A stretch of 42,786 nucleotides of DNA from contig CAYYZY010000052.1 in assembly GCA_964475955.1 (NCBI GenBank), positions 1 to 42,786 on the forward strand. The letters run 5' to 3'. This stretch comes from DATKZH01 sp964475955 (GTDB lineage Bacteria > Planctomycetota > Planctomycetia > Pirellulales > Thermoguttaceae). The notes below the pieces were generated by a model. It saw only the letters and a list, made by a program, of their open reading frames with translations. It ran no database searches and was not told the origin of the DNA. Below, in pieces: positions 1 to 6,923 of the stretch; position 1 is the first letter of the stretch; every line of letters starts with the position of its first letter. The translations under genes were made by a program, and so were the position numbers.

Positions 1-23
1 CACCCCTTCACCCCCTCACCCCT

Positions 24-1580
24 TCACTCCTCCGCAGGGGTCGGCGACGGGTCGTGGATCCGGTAGAACCGCCGGGCGACGCGTTCGCGCAGGGCTCGGG
101 CCCATCGGGCGAGCGCGGCGTCGCTGCTCTCTTCGGCCTGGCGGAGCTCTTCGTCGTACTCGCGACCCAGCGTGGCGTCGGCGGTCGGGCTGCGCCCGGA
201 AAGGGCGTACACGCCTGCGAGTTGCCGGGCGTAGTCGTCGTTGAGCGGTTGGGCCGGGTTCGACCGGCCGGATGGTCCCGATTGCCCTGCGTCGGTTTCG
301 GTGTTCGAAGAGCGGCGTCTGCGCCGGGCCAGTCGGCGCCGCAGGATGCCGCCGGCGAGCCGCAGGGCCACGATCGCCGCCAACGAGGGCGGGCCGGTCC
401 AACCGAGGGCCGCCAGCAGGCCAGGCAGCAGCTTGTGCAGCAGGCTCGGCCCGCGGTCGGCGAGGATGCCGCCGGCCACCTCGCGCACGACCGCACGGAG
501 GTTGTCGCTGCCGACCGTCTGCTCGGCCTGCTGGACGCGCTCGCGCAACCGGCCGACCAGGGCGACCGCCCCTTCGAGCTTTTCGAGGCGGCGGCTCCAC
601 GATTGCTCCCGCTCGTCGTGGTCCTGCTGCGCCGCGTCGAGTCGGCCCTTCAGGTCGTCGAGCCGCTGGCGGATCTTGTCGAGAGTGCCGTCCGGCGCGT
701 TCGGTTCCGGGTCCGTCGAGGGCGCGCCGGGGGTGATGGGCACGGTCGCCGGCTCCCGCCCGCCGTGGCCGAGCGAGAGGATGCGCGCCAGGAACTTGCG
801 GATCCGGCCGCAGTAGGTGCCGCCCACGATCCGGCCGTCGGTCCCCCACAACACGGCGGCCAGCTCGCCCCGCTCGTTGAACACGGGCCCGCCGGAGTCG
901 CCGTCGCGGGCGCGGCCCGAGATCTCCAGCGTCTCGTAGGTGGGGGTGTTCGCGGTGCGGACGTACCCCAGGGCGCGGCCCTGATTGCACCAGAAGCGGC
1001 CGTCGAAGCCGTATCCGCAGCTCCGGAGGGGATCGCCGGGCCTGGGGTGATCGCCGGCGACCGCCACGGGGGCCGTCTGGGGGGGAACAACGGCCAGCGC
1101 GGCCAGGTCCCAGTCGGGGTCGACCGCCAGCAACTCGGCGTCGAGGGGGCGCGCGTCGGGAAACGTCACCACCAGGTCGCCCACGTTCTCGCGGAACAGG
1201 TGGGCGCAGGTGAGCACGACGCCCCGCTCGGCGTCTTTGTGGACCAGCGTGCCCGACCCGTAGCACCGGTTGCCGTCGGCCGCCACGTTGGCCACGCGAA
1301 CCACGGCCGGGTGGGGCGCGCTCTGGCGCGGGCAGCGGTCCGGGGCGCACTGGGCCGCCGTGGGGGACGGCGCGAGTGCGAGAAGCACGAACCCAAGGAT
1401 CGCGGCGAGTCCGGGGCGCCCTAAATCACCGTGCGCAATTCGCTGACACAAGCTGTAGGGAACGCCCTCCGCGGCGTTCCGCCTCTTCGGGAATCCCGGA
1501 ACGGCACGGAGGCCGTTCCCTACAGTCGCATCGGGCGCGCCCAGAGATCGCGCACGGTGATTTAGGCTATTGCCCCCCAC
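24..1580 (-). CDS. Trypsin-like serine protease with coiled coil and membrane anchor; start unresolved
   Basis: An S1-family (chymotrypsin fold) peptidase, expected to act outside the cytoplasm. In the 518-residue reading frame the triad is visible: His127 in TCAHLF, Asp158 in DPDWDLAAL and Ser229 in GDSGGP. A hydrophobic segment (about residues 58-76, ending TAAQ) looks like a signal peptide. After the protease domain come a coiled coil (about 300-345), a hydrophobic stretch (about 375-410) and an Arg-rich patch, suggesting a membrane-tethered C-terminus. The start is a problem. The only in-frame starts are a GTG at 1580, inside the previous gene, and a GTG at 1388 in the middle of the signal sequence. 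The first 50 or so residues translate an inverted-repeat element (1420-1566) and are probably not native. The repeat may have displaced the original start, or a rare start (ATT or ATC) is used. Confidence 0.8.
   Translation of the reverse strand: MGGNSLNHRARSLGAPDATVGNGLRAVPGFPKRRNAAEGVPYSLCQRIAHGDLGRPGLAAILGFVLLALAPSPTAAQCAPDRCPRQSAPHPAVVRVANVAADGNRCYGSGTLVHKDAERGVVLTCAHLFRENVGDLVVTFPDARPLDAELLAVDPDWDLAALAVVPPQTAPVAVAGDHPRPGDPLRSCGYGFDGRFWCNQGRALGYVRTANTPTYETLEISGRARDGDSGGPVFNERGELAAVLWGTDGRIVGGTYCGRIRKFLARILSLGHGGREPATVPITPGAPSTDPEPNAPDGTLDKIRQRLDDLKGRLDAAQQDHDEREQSWSRRLEKLEGAVALVGRLRERVQQAEQTVGSDNLRAVVREVAGGILADRGPSLLHKLLPGLLAALGWTGPPSLAAIVALRLAGGILRRRLARRRRRSSNTETDAGQSGPSGRSNPAQPLNDDYARQLAGVYALSGRSPTADATLGREYDEELRQAEESSDAALARWARALRERVARRFYRIHDPSPTPAEE
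1420..1566. repeat. Nested inverted-repeat element, family 1 copy A (MITE-like)
   Basis: The outer arms are a perfect 17-bp inverted repeat: CCTAAATCACCGTGCGC at 1420-1436 and its complement at 1550-1566. Inside lies a second imperfect palindrome of 27-bp arms, 1455-1481 against 1497-1523, with about four mismatches (GTAGGGAACG... and ...CGTTCCCTAC). The element fills the whole gap between the stop codon of the gene on its right (1567) and the first codons of the protease on its left. I saw no target-site duplication. A related copy lies on the opposite strand at about 13068-13147. Confidence 0.8.
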
Positions 1581-1965
1581 GGCCCGGGCCCTCCTTCTTG
1601 CGGCGCCGGTGCAAGCGCTCGTAACGCGACCGATGCTCGTCGGAAAGGTCGAGGCGCAACGACTCCTCGGGGCGGAAGGGCGGCCGGGCGATGCGCGACT
1701 CGGCCACGAGCTTGCGCACCCGGCACACCCGGCACGGCATGTAGACGAAGCCGCCGCAGCCCGGGCACCGCTGGGGCGGGCCGGTCGGCTCTTCCAGCTC
1801 GGTCTGGCGCTGGCGTGCCAGTGCCTCGTAGTCGGGCCGCTTTCCGGTGGCGATCGCGCCGACCGTTCCGCGGCTCACGCCCGTCATCCGCGCAATCTTG
1901 CGCTGGCTGTACCGGCCTTCGGACAACAGCCGTTTGATCTGGTTGGCGACTGAGGGAGCGATCAT
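1567..1965 (-). CDS. Helix-turn-helix plus zinc-ribbon protein
   Basis: A 132-residue protein, probably DNA-binding. Residues about 8-42 form a resolvase/transposase-type helix-turn-helix (core SQRKIARMTGVSRGTVGAI). A four-cysteine zinc ribbon follows at about 67-84 (CPGCGG...CRVCR), and the tail is basic (RRRKKEG). I recognise this architecture as common in planctomycetes, where it occurs as stand-alone small proteins of unknown target. The HTH resembles those of serine recombinases and sigma-like regulators, but there is no catalytic domain, so a regulatory role is inferred. The ATG at 1965 places the HTH properly at the N-terminus. The downstream gap to the protease gene consists entirely of the 1420-1566 repeat. 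Confidence 0.75.
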   Translation of the reverse strand: MIAPSVANQIKRLLSEGRYSQRKIARMTGVSRGTVGAIATGKRPDYEALARQRQTELEEPTGPPQRCPGCGGFVYMPCRVCRVRKLVAESRIARPPFRPEESLRLDLSDEHRSRYERLHRRRKKEGPGRGGQ

Positions 1966-2017
1966 CGGGCCCTGGGGGCTGGAAGGACGTCGCCGGAACG
2001 ACGCACCGCGCGCAAAA

Positions 2018-2059
2018 AAGGAGCCCGCCGCGGGAAAAACTTCCCGCGGCGGGCTCCTT
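2018..2059 (-). terminator. Strong rho-independent terminator for the HD-hydrolase gene
   Basis: A perfect 19-bp stem (2018-2036 paired with 2041-2059) with a 4-nt loop. Read on the minus strand, the GC-rich stem is followed by a T-run (complement of the A-run at 2014-2019). It lies about 75 bp past the stop of the minus-strand gene at 2135-2731 and separates it from the HTH gene further on. Confidence 0.85.
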
Positions 2060-2134
2060 CGGATACGCAGTCCGTCAGGCTCTCAAGATACCCGCGACTC
2101 GCCCGTCAACCATACCGAGCCCCCTGGCCCAATT

Positions 2135-2731
2135 TCAAGGGGATTTGTTGGCGGGCGGCCCCCGGGCGGTCACGGTCCGCGCCAGTTCGTCGACGGTGCG
2201 CTCCAATTCGTCGACCAGCGGGGTGGCGTCGGCCTCCTTGAGGATCTCCACGACGCTCTGGTAGTACCAGAGCGCGCCGTCGCGGCCGCCGGAAAATTTC
2301 TCCCAGAGCGATTCGCCCAACAGGCGGTAGCCGGCCAGAAGCGAGCGCGCGTTGTCGAGCTTGTCGCTGGCCGACACGAGTCGCGCGGAAGGCCCGGCGT
2401 GCTTGAGATGGTCGAGATAGGCCGTTTTGCGGTCGCGCCAGGGCGGTTTGGGGGTCTGGTCGGTATCGCTCGACGCGTCGACGATCGCCGCGACCCGGTC
2501 GCCGAAGCGGCGGCGGATCGCCTCGCGCGCCGTCGCACCGCCCTGGTCCTCGACGGCGTCGTGCAACAGGGCCGCGATCGCCTCGTCCTCGTCGGCGCCG
2601 TGTTCCATGGCGATGCCGGCCACGCGCAAGAGGTGCCCCAGGTACGGCGCGCCGGTGACCTTGCGCTTCTGGTGGGCGTGCAACTCGGCCGCGTAAGTGA
2701 GCGCTTCGCGGAAACGGGCCGACGGCTTCAT
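2135..2731 (-). CDS. Single-domain HD phosphohydrolase, SpoT/MESH1-like (possible small alarmone hydrolase)
   Basis: A 198-residue HD-domain protein covering the hydrolase half of RelA/SpoT enzymes without synthetase, TGS or ACT domains. Visible motifs: His18/His20 and Arg23 in ELHAHQKR, GAPYLGH (His33), LLHDAVED with the His57-Asp58 pair and Glu61-Asp62, and a distal SDKLDN. This matches small alarmone hydrolases, which remove pyrophosphate from (p)ppGpp using Mn2+, and it is of the right length. Some family members act on other nucleotides, so the substrate is inferred. The ATG at 2731 opens directly into the domain. The next gene upstream (2759-3208) is co-directional with a 27-bp gap, so they are probably one transcript, ending at the hairpin at 2018-2059. 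Confidence 0.75.
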   Translation of the reverse strand: MKPSARFREALTYAAELHAHQKRKVTGAPYLGHLLRVAGIAMEHGADEDEAIAALLHDAVEDQGGATAREAIRRRFGDRVAAIVDASSDTDQTPKPPWRDRKTAYLDHLKHAGPSARLVSASDKLDNARSLLAGYRLLGESLWEKFSGGRDGALWYYQSVVEILKEADATPLVDELERTVDELARTVTARGPPANKSP

Positions 2732-2758
2732 GCGGCGGTCAATCCGAAGGAGTCATCC

Positions 2759-3208
2759 TTACCGCGGCTGCGAGGGGGCCGGCGCGTCGTCGAACCACTC
2801 CGCGTCGTCGGCCTCGTACTGCCGGTCGAGCATCGCTTCGAGCTGTTCGATCTTCTCGATCAGCGACTCCTCGCGACGCTTCCAACGCTCCCGGTCCTGC
2901 AACAGGCGCAACAGCAGGCACCGGGCCTCGCAGATCAACTGCGCGCTGGCCGCGCTCATGATCCGCGCGTCTTCCGGGCAACTCGCCACCCGCTTCGGGG
3001 TGACGATGTTCCGCCCGTCGGGCAACGTGGCCACCAGCGTGCCGTCGCCGCTGGAAAGGTCGTCGGGCACCAGGGGGCCGGGCGTCGCCGCCTGGCAGAT
3101 GGCCTCGATGATCTCCGCCTCGCCGTCGTCCACGGGCCGGAGCCGTACGAGATGGGGATCAACCTCGTCCTCGTCCCAGAAGCAGTCCTCATATTCTAAG
3201 CGCCACAT
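2759..3208 (-). CDS. Hypothetical acidic protein with coiled coil
   Basis: I do not recognise a family. The frame can open at 3262, but the ATG at 3208 (MWRLEYEDC...) is preferred because a G-rich ribosome-binding-like stretch (GGGGGTG) lies just upstream; this gives 149 residues. The N-terminal half is acidic (FWDEDEVDPHL, EAEIIEAICQAA). A long charged helix near the C-terminus (REESLIEKIEQLEAML) should form a coiled coil. There is no signal peptide or membrane segment. It sits 27 bp upstream of the HD hydrolase and is probably co-transcribed with it, so a functional link is possible but not demonstrated. Confidence 0.55.
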   Translation of the reverse strand: MWRLEYEDCFWDEDEVDPHLVRLRPVDDGEAEIIEAICQAATPGPLVPDDLSSGDGTLVATLPDGRNIVTPKRVASCPEDARIMSAASAQLICEARCLLLRLLQDRERWKRREESLIEKIEQLEAMLDRQYEADDAEWFDDAPAPSQPR

Positions 3209-3339
3209 CGCTAACACCCCCTGTGAAGCTGAATAGCGCGGGACAAGACAACGTGCTCCCATTCTACCCGTGTCCGCCTCGATTTTGCACCGATCTCACG
3301 AGAAAAGCGCAACACGAGCACCCATAGAGGGGCCGCTGA

Positions 3340-3369
3340 AGAGGGGTCCCGGTTGCCCGGAACCCCTCT
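3340..3369 (-). other. Hairpin with GCAA tetraloop at the 3' end of the DNase I-fold gene
   Basis: On the minus strand 3357-3369 pairs with 3340-3352 (one mismatch in 13), with a GNRA-type loop GCAA. It overlaps the stop codon of the gene ending at 3368. A wider 9-bp repeat (ATAGAGGGG / CCCCTCTAT, 3325-3333 and 3363-3371) surrounds it. There is no T-run directly after the stem, so it may be an mRNA-end stabiliser rather than a classical terminator. Confidence 0.35.
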
Positions 3370-4378
3370 ATCGAGGGGTATTCTCGGCGGGCGTGCTGGC
3401 CAGGTGGCCTGCCTGGCCGCCTTCGTACACGCTGAATTCGGCCCAGATCGGCAGGTGGTCGGAGATCTCCACGGCCTGGCGCATCGAGAGTTCGAACTCC
3501 CGGATCAGGTCGACGACGCCGCATCGGCCGGTGAACTCCGCAGTCGCCCGGCGGTCGAACACGATATTGTCGACCAGCCGAGTGCCTCGCGTGGTGCTGG
3601 GCAGGTCGGAGATCGCCAGCACGGCGTTGGGCATTTGGGCCAGGGGACCGAGTTGGCGCTGGGCGTCTCGGAGCATGTCGACGCCCAGATCGCCCAGCAG
3701 GATGACGTCGTCCTCGCCGCGCCCGTCGTCTCGCACCGCCCGGAACACGTCGTCCAACAGCTCCAGTTCCGTGGCGAGCTGGCTCGGGTCGCAGTGGACG
3801 TTGATCGCCGTGAAGGTGAAGGTCTCGTTGGGGTTGGGGCCTCGGGCGAGGAAGGAGGCCACGAGCGGCTCGCGCCGTAGCCGGCCGGCCTCATCCTGTA
3901 CCACGTAAACGGCGTTGCGGTCGATCTGGACGGTCGCCCGATCGAAGAGGAACGCCGCGTACTGCTCGACTTCGTCCCTGCCCACGCTGGGGGGGAGGGC
4001 GAAGTCGTAGTGGTGCCCGTCGGCGTTGATCTCTTCGACGAACTCGAGCATGATCGCCTGGTCGCGCGCCCGAACGTCCTGGATGGCGACCAGGTCGAAT
4101 CGCCGGATCACCTGGGCGAGCCGATCGACGACGTGGGGCTTGCCCATCTTCTGCTGGTCGAAGGGGCCCAGGTTGACCGTGGCCACGCGGAGCGTGGTCT
4201 GCCCTTGGGGAACCGGCGGGGCCTCGGGCACGCCGTCGACGGCCGGTCCGCCGGCCGGGCCCTCCGCCTTGGGCGTGACGGTCACCGACTCGAGACCCTC
4301 GATGTCGTAGTTGGTCCACACGTACCAGCCGCCGGCCACCAGGCCGACGAGGACAAGCGTAGGCAGGATTCGCAGCAT
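3368..4378 (-). CDS. Membrane-anchored endonuclease/exonuclease/phosphatase-fold protein with altered active site
   Basis: A 336-residue DNase I-like (EEP) family protein. An N-terminal transmembrane anchor or signal sequence (residues 3-22, ILPTLVLVGLVAGGWYVW) and a Pro/Gly-rich linker precede the EEP fold (about 62-316). Family signatures are recognisable: ATVNLG (Asn69), AIQDVRARD, INVHCDP (His195), LLGDLGVD, DNIVF (Asp270) and the terminal SDHLP (Asp307-His308). Two positions differ from the usual pattern. The metal-binding QE is QD (Asp101), and the catalytic GDxN is GDLG (Gly232). Activity may therefore be reduced, or the protein may have another role. Location is inferred to be outside the cytoplasmic membrane. 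No co-directional partner is close on either side. Confidence 0.8.
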   Translation of the reverse strand: MLRILPTLVLVGLVAGGWYVWTNYDIEGLESVTVTPKAEGPAGGPAVDGVPEAPPVPQGQTTLRVATVNLGPFDQQKMGKPHVVDRLAQVIRRFDLVAIQDVRARDQAIMLEFVEEINADGHHYDFALPPSVGRDEVEQYAAFLFDRATVQIDRNAVYVVQDEAGRLRREPLVASFLARGPNPNETFTFTAINVHCDPSQLATELELLDDVFRAVRDDGRGEDDVILLGDLGVDMLRDAQRQLGPLAQMPNAVLAISDLPSTTRGTRLVDNIVFDRRATAEFTGRCGVVDLIREFELSMRQAVEISDHLPIWAEFSVYEGGQAGHLASTPAENTPR

Positions 4379-4550
4379 GGTTCCCTCCAGGATCTCGAGC
4401 CCGGATCGACAAAGGGCCGGGCGCGCAGCACGGCCCCCGGGGACCGGGGAGGGTACTCCAAGACGCCGTTCGACTCCAGGCCAATTTGGCGCTGACGGGA
4501 CCCGAGGACCCGACGAATCGGGGCACTACGAGCGAGTATGAGTAATTGGG

Positions 4551-4679
4551 GCTGGGCTTTGTCGGAAAACCCGTAGGGTGGGTGCTTGCGCCCACGCGGA
4601 GACCGCGGTTTTCCGGCGTGCGGGCAAGCACGCACCCTACCGATCGCCCTGCCCCGAACGTCTTCCGACAAAGCCTAGC
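4551..4679. repeat. Nested inverted-repeat element, family 2 copy B (MITE-like)
   Basis: Outer arms GCTGGGCTTTGTCGGAAAAC (4551-4570) and the complement at 4660-4679 match at 18 of 20 positions. Inner arms of 17 bp (4573-4589 and 4624-4640; GTAGGGTG... / ...CACCCTAC) have one mismatch. The element occupies most of the non-coding gap 4379-4716 between two minus-strand genes. Its inner arm recurs at 24343-24380. Spurious translation gives the VRASTHPT-type peptide often annotated by mistake in planctomycetes. Confidence 0.8.
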
Positions 4680-4716
4680 GCTTCGGGCTCGTGTGGCTGG
4701 CGGGGCGGCCCCGGGG

Positions 4717-6078
4717 CTATCGCGGCTTGAGCAGGAACTGGGAGTTGTCGGCCACGTTGAACATCGGGTGGAAGGGGTTGGTGAACACGCTGGCGGCCTC
4801 GCGGCCCGGGTACCAGACCAGGCTGATCGAAACGCTCCAGGTCTCCTCGCGCTGGCCCGCCTGGCCGCCTTCCTTGGGGGCCAGGTAGAGGAAGTTGTTC
4901 TCCAGGGCCCAGCTCGTGCCGAGGGGGACGGTGCAGTCGGCGCCGACCAGGGCGTCGCCGTTGCCGGAGACGCCGGCCGTGAGCCGGCCGCGCCCGCCGC
5001 CGCTGAAGTACCGGCGGTAGAAGAGCGTGAAGGTGTCGGTCGGGCTGAGGGGCTCGGTCAGGCGATTGCGCGCGTTGCCGTAGGTGAGGGTGTCGTCGTT
5101 GACGCCGTAGGCGCCCGAGTAGCCGATCTCGCGGCAGCCGGAGAAGGCCAGCGAGGCCTCGGTGCGGATCTGGCCCAAGGTGGCGTCGCCGTGGTAGGTA
5201 TCGTAGAGCAGGTCGAAGACCACGCCCCACTGCATCCCGCCGCAAAGGCGGCGCCGGAAGAGTCCGCCGGTGAAGAAGATCTGATTGCGGTCGGCCGTGG
5301 TGATCGACGAGGCGGTCTGGTCGCCGGAGAAGTTGCTGTGCGCGGCCTGCGCGCCGAGCTGGAACCCGATGCCGAAGGGGTCGCCCAGCGGCGCTCCCCA
5401 GTTGAGGCCCTCGTGGAACCCGAAATTGCCGTTGCGCCCCAGGTCGGCCGGCCCCTTGAAGCCGTGCACGCCTGCGAAGAGGGAGAGGTTGCGGACCCAC
5501 CAGCAATGGCGATGGTACCAGGCGGCGCACGCGCCCCGGAAACCCCAATACCCGCTGCACGGCCCGTACGCACCGTCGCCGTAGCACTCGCCGCAGGAGC
5601 CGTCGGCGTAGCACGCCCCGCACGAGGCCCCGCCCAACTCGCAGCCGCCCATGGCGGACGGGCCGGGGGCATAGTACCCGGCGTCGTCCGGCAGCGGCGC
5701 AAGCGACTGGCCCTTGGGGATGGTCTCCATTTCGCCCAGCATCATCTCGGCCCCGGGCGCGGCTTCGGTTTCGGGCTCCGCGGGGGGGAGGACTTCCGCA
5801 TCGGGAGCCATGGGGGGCTCGGGCAAGGCCGGTTCGGCCGGCGCCCATGCGGCGGCCTGCCGGTCGACCATCGCCGGCTCGGCGGTCGCAGGGATGGAGG
5901 CCGCCGGGTGGCGCGCGCCACCGCGCAACACTTGTTGCTCCCAATAGTCGCGGGTGGAACGGACGGTCCACGTCTTGCCGTTGGAGCTGGTCTCCGCTCG
6001 GACGTAACTCGGGAGCACGATTGCGGCCCAGGCGCCCAACATGGCGGCCAAAGCGACCTGCCGAAAGCGACCCATCAT
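4717..6078 (-). CDS. DUF6666-type exported beta-barrel-like protein
   Basis: A 453-residue secreted protein. The open frame extends upstream to 6591, but the ATG at 6078 is chosen. It begins MMGRFRQ, followed by a clear signal peptide (LAAMLGAWAAIVLPSYVRA), and has AGAGGT-like ribosome-binding sequence upstream. After the signal come a Pro/Ala/Glu-rich region and a Cys/Gly-rich region (about 180-220, CGACYADGSCGECYGDG). A long C-terminal part of alternating beta-strand character follows (FGIGFQLGAQ, FTLFYRRYFSGGGRGRLTAGVSGNG, SVSISLVWYPG), consistent with an outer-membrane barrel. I associate it with DUF6666, a planctomycete exported family of unknown function. Confidence is good for export and fold type, low for any role. 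Confidence 0.7.
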   Translation of the reverse strand: MMGRFRQVALAAMLGAWAAIVLPSYVRAETSSNGKTWTVRSTRDYWEQQVLRGGARHPAASIPATAEPAMVDRQAAAWAPAEPALPEPPMAPDAEVLPPAEPETEAAPGAEMMLGEMETIPKGQSLAPLPDDAGYYAPGPSAMGGCELGGASCGACYADGSCGECYGDGAYGPCSGYWGFRGACAAWYHRHCWWVRNLSLFAGVHGFKGPADLGRNGNFGFHEGLNWGAPLGDPFGIGFQLGAQAAHSNFSGDQTASSITTADRNQIFFTGGLFRRRLCGGMQWGVVFDLLYDTYHGDATLGQIRTEASLAFSGCREIGYSGAYGVNDDTLTYGNARNRLTEPLSPTDTFTLFYRRYFSGGGRGRLTAGVSGNGDALVGADCTVPLGTSWALENNFLYLAPKEGGQAGQREETWSVSISLVWYPGREAASVFTNPFHPMFNVADNSQFLLKPR

Positions 6079-6613
6079 CGGTACCTCTGCCTTCCAAGAA
6101 CTCAGATTCGGAGGGTCCACGGCCCCAGTTAGCGTCTTGTATCGGAAGTTCCCCGGCCGGAACTTCCGAAAAAGTCGAAATAATCCATAAGCTCGTGTCT
6201 TGTTACCCAGACTGTGCATCCTTTCTAATGGCAAGCGCGTCGCAGTTGCTGGCCGAGGTTCCCCTGAAGAGGAGTTGCTTTCGGTGGCTTTACTGCCGGG
6301 TGCTGTGTAGGCGGTACTGAGTACCGAGTACGGCTTTCTGAATGCGCCAGGATGGTCGGCACAATCCGCCCAGTTACGCGCGGCCCAGAGGGGGGCTCTC
6401 TGCGGGGCCCAGGCGACGGACTGTGGGTCTGACCTGCGGGGGCCGGTTTCCCCGAGGAGACCGGCCCGCGCCGCTGCGAGGGTAGGCTGAGCCGGCGGAT
6501 CTGGCATTGCCAGTCGGCCCGGTCCGGGATAGCATCTCCCTGGCGAGCGTGGCAGTGGACCCACGGTGGGGCCCGGCTCGCCCCGATCCACGAATCATGC
6601 AAGGAGGCAGGAG
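6079..6613. other. Long divergent intergenic region, several hairpins, no recognised RNA
   Basis: About 530 bp between the DUF6666-type gene (minus) and the Zn-ribbon gene (plus). It holds a stem at 6143-6168, short palindromes such as CTGGCATTGCCAG, and a GC-rich stretch at about 6440-6560 able to fold extensively. I looked for SRP RNA, RNase P, tmRNA, 6S and tRNA signatures and did not recognise any. It presumably carries both promoters. Confidence 0.4.
6143..6168 (-). promoter_or_regulatory. 10-bp inverted repeat upstream of the DUF6666-type gene
   Basis: CGGAAGTTCC (6143-6152) and its exact complement (6159-6168) are separated by CCGGCC. It lies 65 bp upstream of the start at 6078. It could be an operator or a 5'-UTR hairpin; which one is not determined. 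Confidence 0.4.
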
Positions 6614-6829
6614 ATGAGTGGGGAGTACCCCGCGCGGCTTGGCCGGTTCCCGAAGGACGACTCGGCACAGAGGACGCCGTGTTCCGCCCCCCTCGAGGCC
6701 GACCGGTGCGTCGTCTGCGGCGACCTGGTCGATCCGTTCACCCGCTGCGCCAACCTGGAGCCGAGCAACGTCTGCCTCGATTGCCGGATGGCGCCCGCGG
6801 AATCCGTGCCCGCGCGCAAGGCGGCGTAG
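6614..6829 (+). CDS. Small zinc-ribbon protein
   Basis: A 71-residue protein with an excellent ribosome-binding site (AAGGAGG at 6601-6607, with a further GGAG) ahead of the ATG at 6614. The central part carries CVVCG, then RCANLEPSNVCLDC, giving paired cysteines suited to one zinc ion. Both termini look disordered. No family is recognised. The DNA polymerase X gene follows on the same strand after 94 bp, so co-transcription is possible. The frame of this small gene is open further upstream, but the strong site fixes the start. Confidence 0.65.
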   Translation: MSGEYPARLGRFPKDDSAQRTPCSAPLEADRCVVCGDLVDPFTRCANLEPSNVCLDCRMAPAESVPARKAA

Positions 6830-6923
6830 CGCCGGCCCGATCCATTCAGCGCGGCGGTTGTTCGCCGAGAGCGAACGGCGGCGTCCGTTTCGTTCGCCGA
6901 TCCTTACTTCCACCGCCCCGCCC

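Noticed and set aside
3488..3506. tRNA T-loop-like GTTCGAACTCCCGG
   Set aside because: It lies inside the coding sequence of the DNase I-fold protein, and no acceptor or anticodon stems can be formed around it.
6440..6560. Possible structured RNA (SRP, RNase P or 6S)
   Set aside because: The sequence is GC-rich and foldable but lacks the conserved motifs of these RNAs, so no RNA gene is claimed.
6079..6591. 170-residue N-terminal extension of the DUF6666-type gene
   Set aside because: There is no homology in the extension, and a clear signal peptide with a ribosome-binding site lies at 6078.
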